Below are positions 62,406-64,000 of a stretch of DNA of 64,000 nucleotides, piece after piece. The notes beneath the pieces are model-generated. The model had not been told where the DNA came from. It saw only the letters and a list, made by a program, of their open reading frames with translations, and did not search any database. The stretch spans positions 186,001 to 250,000 of the forward strand of contig NZ_CP017146.1 in assembly GCF_009930795.1 (NCBI RefSeq), given 5' to 3'. Each line of letters opens with the position of its first letter. Within the stretch, counting starts at the first letter, position 1. Source of the DNA: Marisediminicola antarctica. Its GTDB lineage: Bacteria; Actinomycetota; Actinomycetes; Actinomycetales; Microbacteriaceae. The translations under genes and the position numbers were made by a program.

Positions 62406-63320
62406 ATGCCTACCAACTGGACCGCCGCCGACATTCCCGAACTCGAGGGCCGCACCGTGATCGTGACCGGCGGCAACAGCGGCATCGGTTTCGAAGCCGC
62501 CCGGGTCCTCGCCGGCCGCGGCGCACGAGTTGTGCTCGCCGTGCGGGATCCGAAGCGCGGGGCGGATGCCGCGGGCGCGATCGCCGAATCGGTCGAGGTG
62601 CGCAGGCTCGATCTCGCCGACCTCGCCTCGGTGCGCGAGTTCGCCCAGGACTGGAGCGGCGACATCCACGCGCTCATCAACAACGCCGGCATCATGGCAC
62701 CCCCGCTGTCGCGCACGAAGGACGGTTTCGAGGCACAGTTCGGCACGAACCACCTCGGCCACTTCGCGCTGACCAACCTGCTGCTGCCGCACATCACCGG
62801 CCGGGTCGTGACAGTCGCGAGCCTCGCCCACCGCCGAGGCAAGATCGACACTGTCGATCCGAACTGGAACACCCGGACCTACCGACGCTGGGAGGCGTAC
62901 GGCCAGTCCAAACTCGCGAACCTGCTGTTCACGCTCGAATTGCAGCGCCGCCTCAGCGAGGACGGCTCTCCCGTGATCGCCACGGCCGCCCACCCCGGAT
63001 GGGCAGCGACGAACCTGCAGAAGTCCGAGAACCGACTCGGTACGGCGCTCGTGAAGCTCGGCAACCGGCTGCTCTCGCAGGATGCCGCAGGCGGCGCCCT
63101 GCCGACGCTGTTCGCCGCGACGGCCGACGTTCCAGGTGCCAGCTACGTTGGGCCGTCCGGCCGCGGCGAGCTCAAGGGAGCTCCGGTTCTCGTCGAGCGA
63201 TCCGCCGCAGCATCCGACCCCGCCAGCGCCGCGAGGCTCTGGAGCCTCTCCGAGGAGCTGACCCAGGTCACCTACCCCGAACGAAGTGGCCGGCGAGCCA
63301 CTTCAACAGATCAGCCGTAA
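62406..63320 (+). CDS. short-chain dehydrogenase/reductase
   Basis: A 304-residue SDR. The cofactor motif is VTGGNSGIGFEAARVL (TGxxxGIG), the NNAG motif lies in ALINNAGIMAPP, and the catalytic Tyr-Lys pair in AYGQSKLANLLF. It resembles the retinol dehydrogenase/WW-domain-oxidoreductase-like SDRs; the substrate is unknown. TACGGT (62394-62399) ends 6 nt before the ATG. The last 53 bp overlap the convergent hydrolase gene. Confidence 0.9.
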   Translation: MPTNWTAADIPELEGRTVIVTGGNSGIGFEAARVLAGRGARVVLAVRDPKRGADAAGAIAESVEVRRLDLADLASVREFAQDWSGDIHALINNAGIMAPPLSRTKDGFEAQFGTNHLGHFALTNLLLPHITGRVVTVASLAHRRGKIDTVDPNWNTRTYRRWEAYGQSKLANLLFTLELQRRLSEDGSPVIATAAHPGWAATNLQKSENRLGTALVKLGNRLLSQDAAGGALPTLFAATADVPGASYVGPSGRGELKGAPVLVERSAAASDPASAARLWSLSEELTQVTYPERSGRRATSTDQP

Positions 63321-64000
63321 CCTCGGGGTAGTTCGTCTCGTTGTAGATCTCGTGCCGCGCGTCGGTGTAGATGATCAGCTCGACATCGGTCAGCCGCGAG
63401 CGGGTCACGTAGGCCTGGGCAAGTAGTTCCGCGCTCGTCGTGCCGCCGAACGGGTCGTCGCTGCCCACCTGGATGAGCAGCGGGATGTCGTGCTTCAGCT
63501 GCTTCGCCGGCTTGCCGAGCAGACCCAGTGCGTCGCGCAGCCCAAAGAGCTTGATGGCGTCGGCGGTGAAGGCGAGGTCGTCGGCGAGGAACGCCGCCGA
63601 GACCTTCTCATCGCGGCTCAGCCACTCGTATCCCGTGTCGCCGAGGTGCGCGTGCCGGGCGTTGAGGTCGCCGCCCTTCATGTGCACAAAGGTGCGGTAC
63701 GCGGTTCCCGACAGCACGACGGCGTCGTACTCGTCCGAGTGGTCGTTGATGATCTTCTGCACGATGATCGAACCCCAGCTGTGCCCGAACAGTGCACAGG
63801 GAACGTTGGGGTTTTCGGCGCGGATGATGGCGCTCAGGTCGCGCACCGCCTCGACGGTCGCCTTCATGCCGCCGGGGCCGAGGCGGCCCAGGCGGGAAAG
63901 ATCGCTCCCGTGCTGGCCGAGCCCCGTCTGGCCGTGCCCGCGGTGGTCGTCGGCGTAGACGGTGTAGCCGTCCTTGACGAGCGCCTGCGCGAGCCGCTCG
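63268..64000 (-). CDS. alpha/beta hydrolase (monoacylglycerol lipase-like), 5' end missing
   Basis: Open to the right edge of the window, so the N-terminus is absent. The visible part contains YADDHRGHGQTG, typical of the hydrolase_4/monoacylglycerol lipase family, the nucleophile elbow FGHSWGS (GxSxG), the acid residue in LIQVGSDDPFGG and the His in TDARHEIYNE. It is likely an esterase or lipase of the cytoplasm; the substrate is unknown. At least 244 residues are coded here. Its end overlaps the SDR gene by 53 bp. Confidence 0.88.
   Translation of the reverse strand, partial: ERLAQALVKDGYTVYADDHRGHGQTGLGQHGSDLSRLGRLGPGGMKATVEAVRDLSAIIRAENPNVPCALFGHSWGSIIVQKIINDHSDEYDAVVLSGTAYRTFVHMKGGDLNARHAHLGDTGYEWLSRDEKVSAAFLADDLAFTADAIKLFGLRDALGLLGKPAKQLKHDIPLLIQVGSDDPFGGTTSAELLAQAYVTRSRLTDVELIIYTDARHEIYNETNYPEVTADLLKWLAGHFVRGR

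Overview
The window is high-GC chromosomal DNA of an actinobacterium, most likely in the family Microbacteriaceae. The evidence is the GC-rich codon use, a men cluster next to a ResB/CcsB cytochrome c maturation operon, a 32-residue bS22-type ribosomal protein gene, a cellobiose operon controlled by CebR-type boxes, a DUF222/HNH (13E12-type) protein, and many leaderless genes. The genus cannot be fixed from the sequence alone. The gene order looks like stable chromosome. One insertion sequence (about 20418-21791) is the only clear mobile element, and there are three tRNA genes.

Layout. 1-5185: menaquinone genes menB, menE, menA, a PLDc_N-type membrane protein and the start of menD on the minus strand, with menC divergent. 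5186-5504: an array of short inverted repeats. 5505-10107: a minus-strand operon (histidine phosphatase, TlpA-like lipoprotein, CcdA, ResB, CcsB) for cytochrome c maturation. 10204-20284: short archaeal-type aspartyl-tRNA synthetase, small conserved proteins, glutaredoxin, HAD phosphatase, bS22, ArsR regulator, KtrB/KtrA potassium uptake, proC, a cation diffusion facilitator, a glutamine amidotransferase, tadA and upp. 20418-22783: the IS, a cysteine-rich micro-ORF and a winged-helix regulator. 22815-27977: a phosphate-box-preceded secreted protein, a possible small RNA, a MarR regulator, pseudouridine catabolism (psuG/psuK) and a secreted protein. 28189-38120: tRNA-Arg, a heliorhodopsin divergent from a glutaminase, an Lrp-type regulator divergent from a homodimeric-type 2-oxoacid dehydrogenase E1, and a 1617-residue NAD-glutamate dehydrogenase. 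38366-47151: two tRNA-Ser, an LCP protein, HAD phosphatase, serS, a lipid kinase, pheA, pgm, a second copy of the inverted-repeat array and a D,D-carboxypeptidase lipoprotein. 47317-55012: an MFS exporter and the cebEFG-bglC-cebR cellobiose operon. 55009-64000: an FAD monooxygenase, the DUF222/HNH protein, a solitary DNA methyltransferase, a small acetyltransferase, lipoate ligase, a HIT protein, an SDR and a partial alpha/beta hydrolase.

How the genes work together. The left end supplies menaquinone and cytochrome c for respiration. The centre holds the most striking group: a light-sensing-type heliorhodopsin sits 78 bp from a glutaminase, in a stretch that also carries glutamate dehydrogenase, a 2-oxoacid dehydrogenase E1 and an amino-acid-responsive regulator. 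Together these could form a glutamine-to-glutamate-to-2-oxoglutarate route. Light control of that route is inference. The ceb operon imports beta-glucosides and hydrolyses them inside the cell.

A recurring pattern is a TANNNT -10 hexamer 6-8 nt upstream of a start codon with no ribosome binding site, seen for about twenty genes. This implies extensive leaderless transcription. All functional names rest on motif and family recognition by eye; no database search was run.
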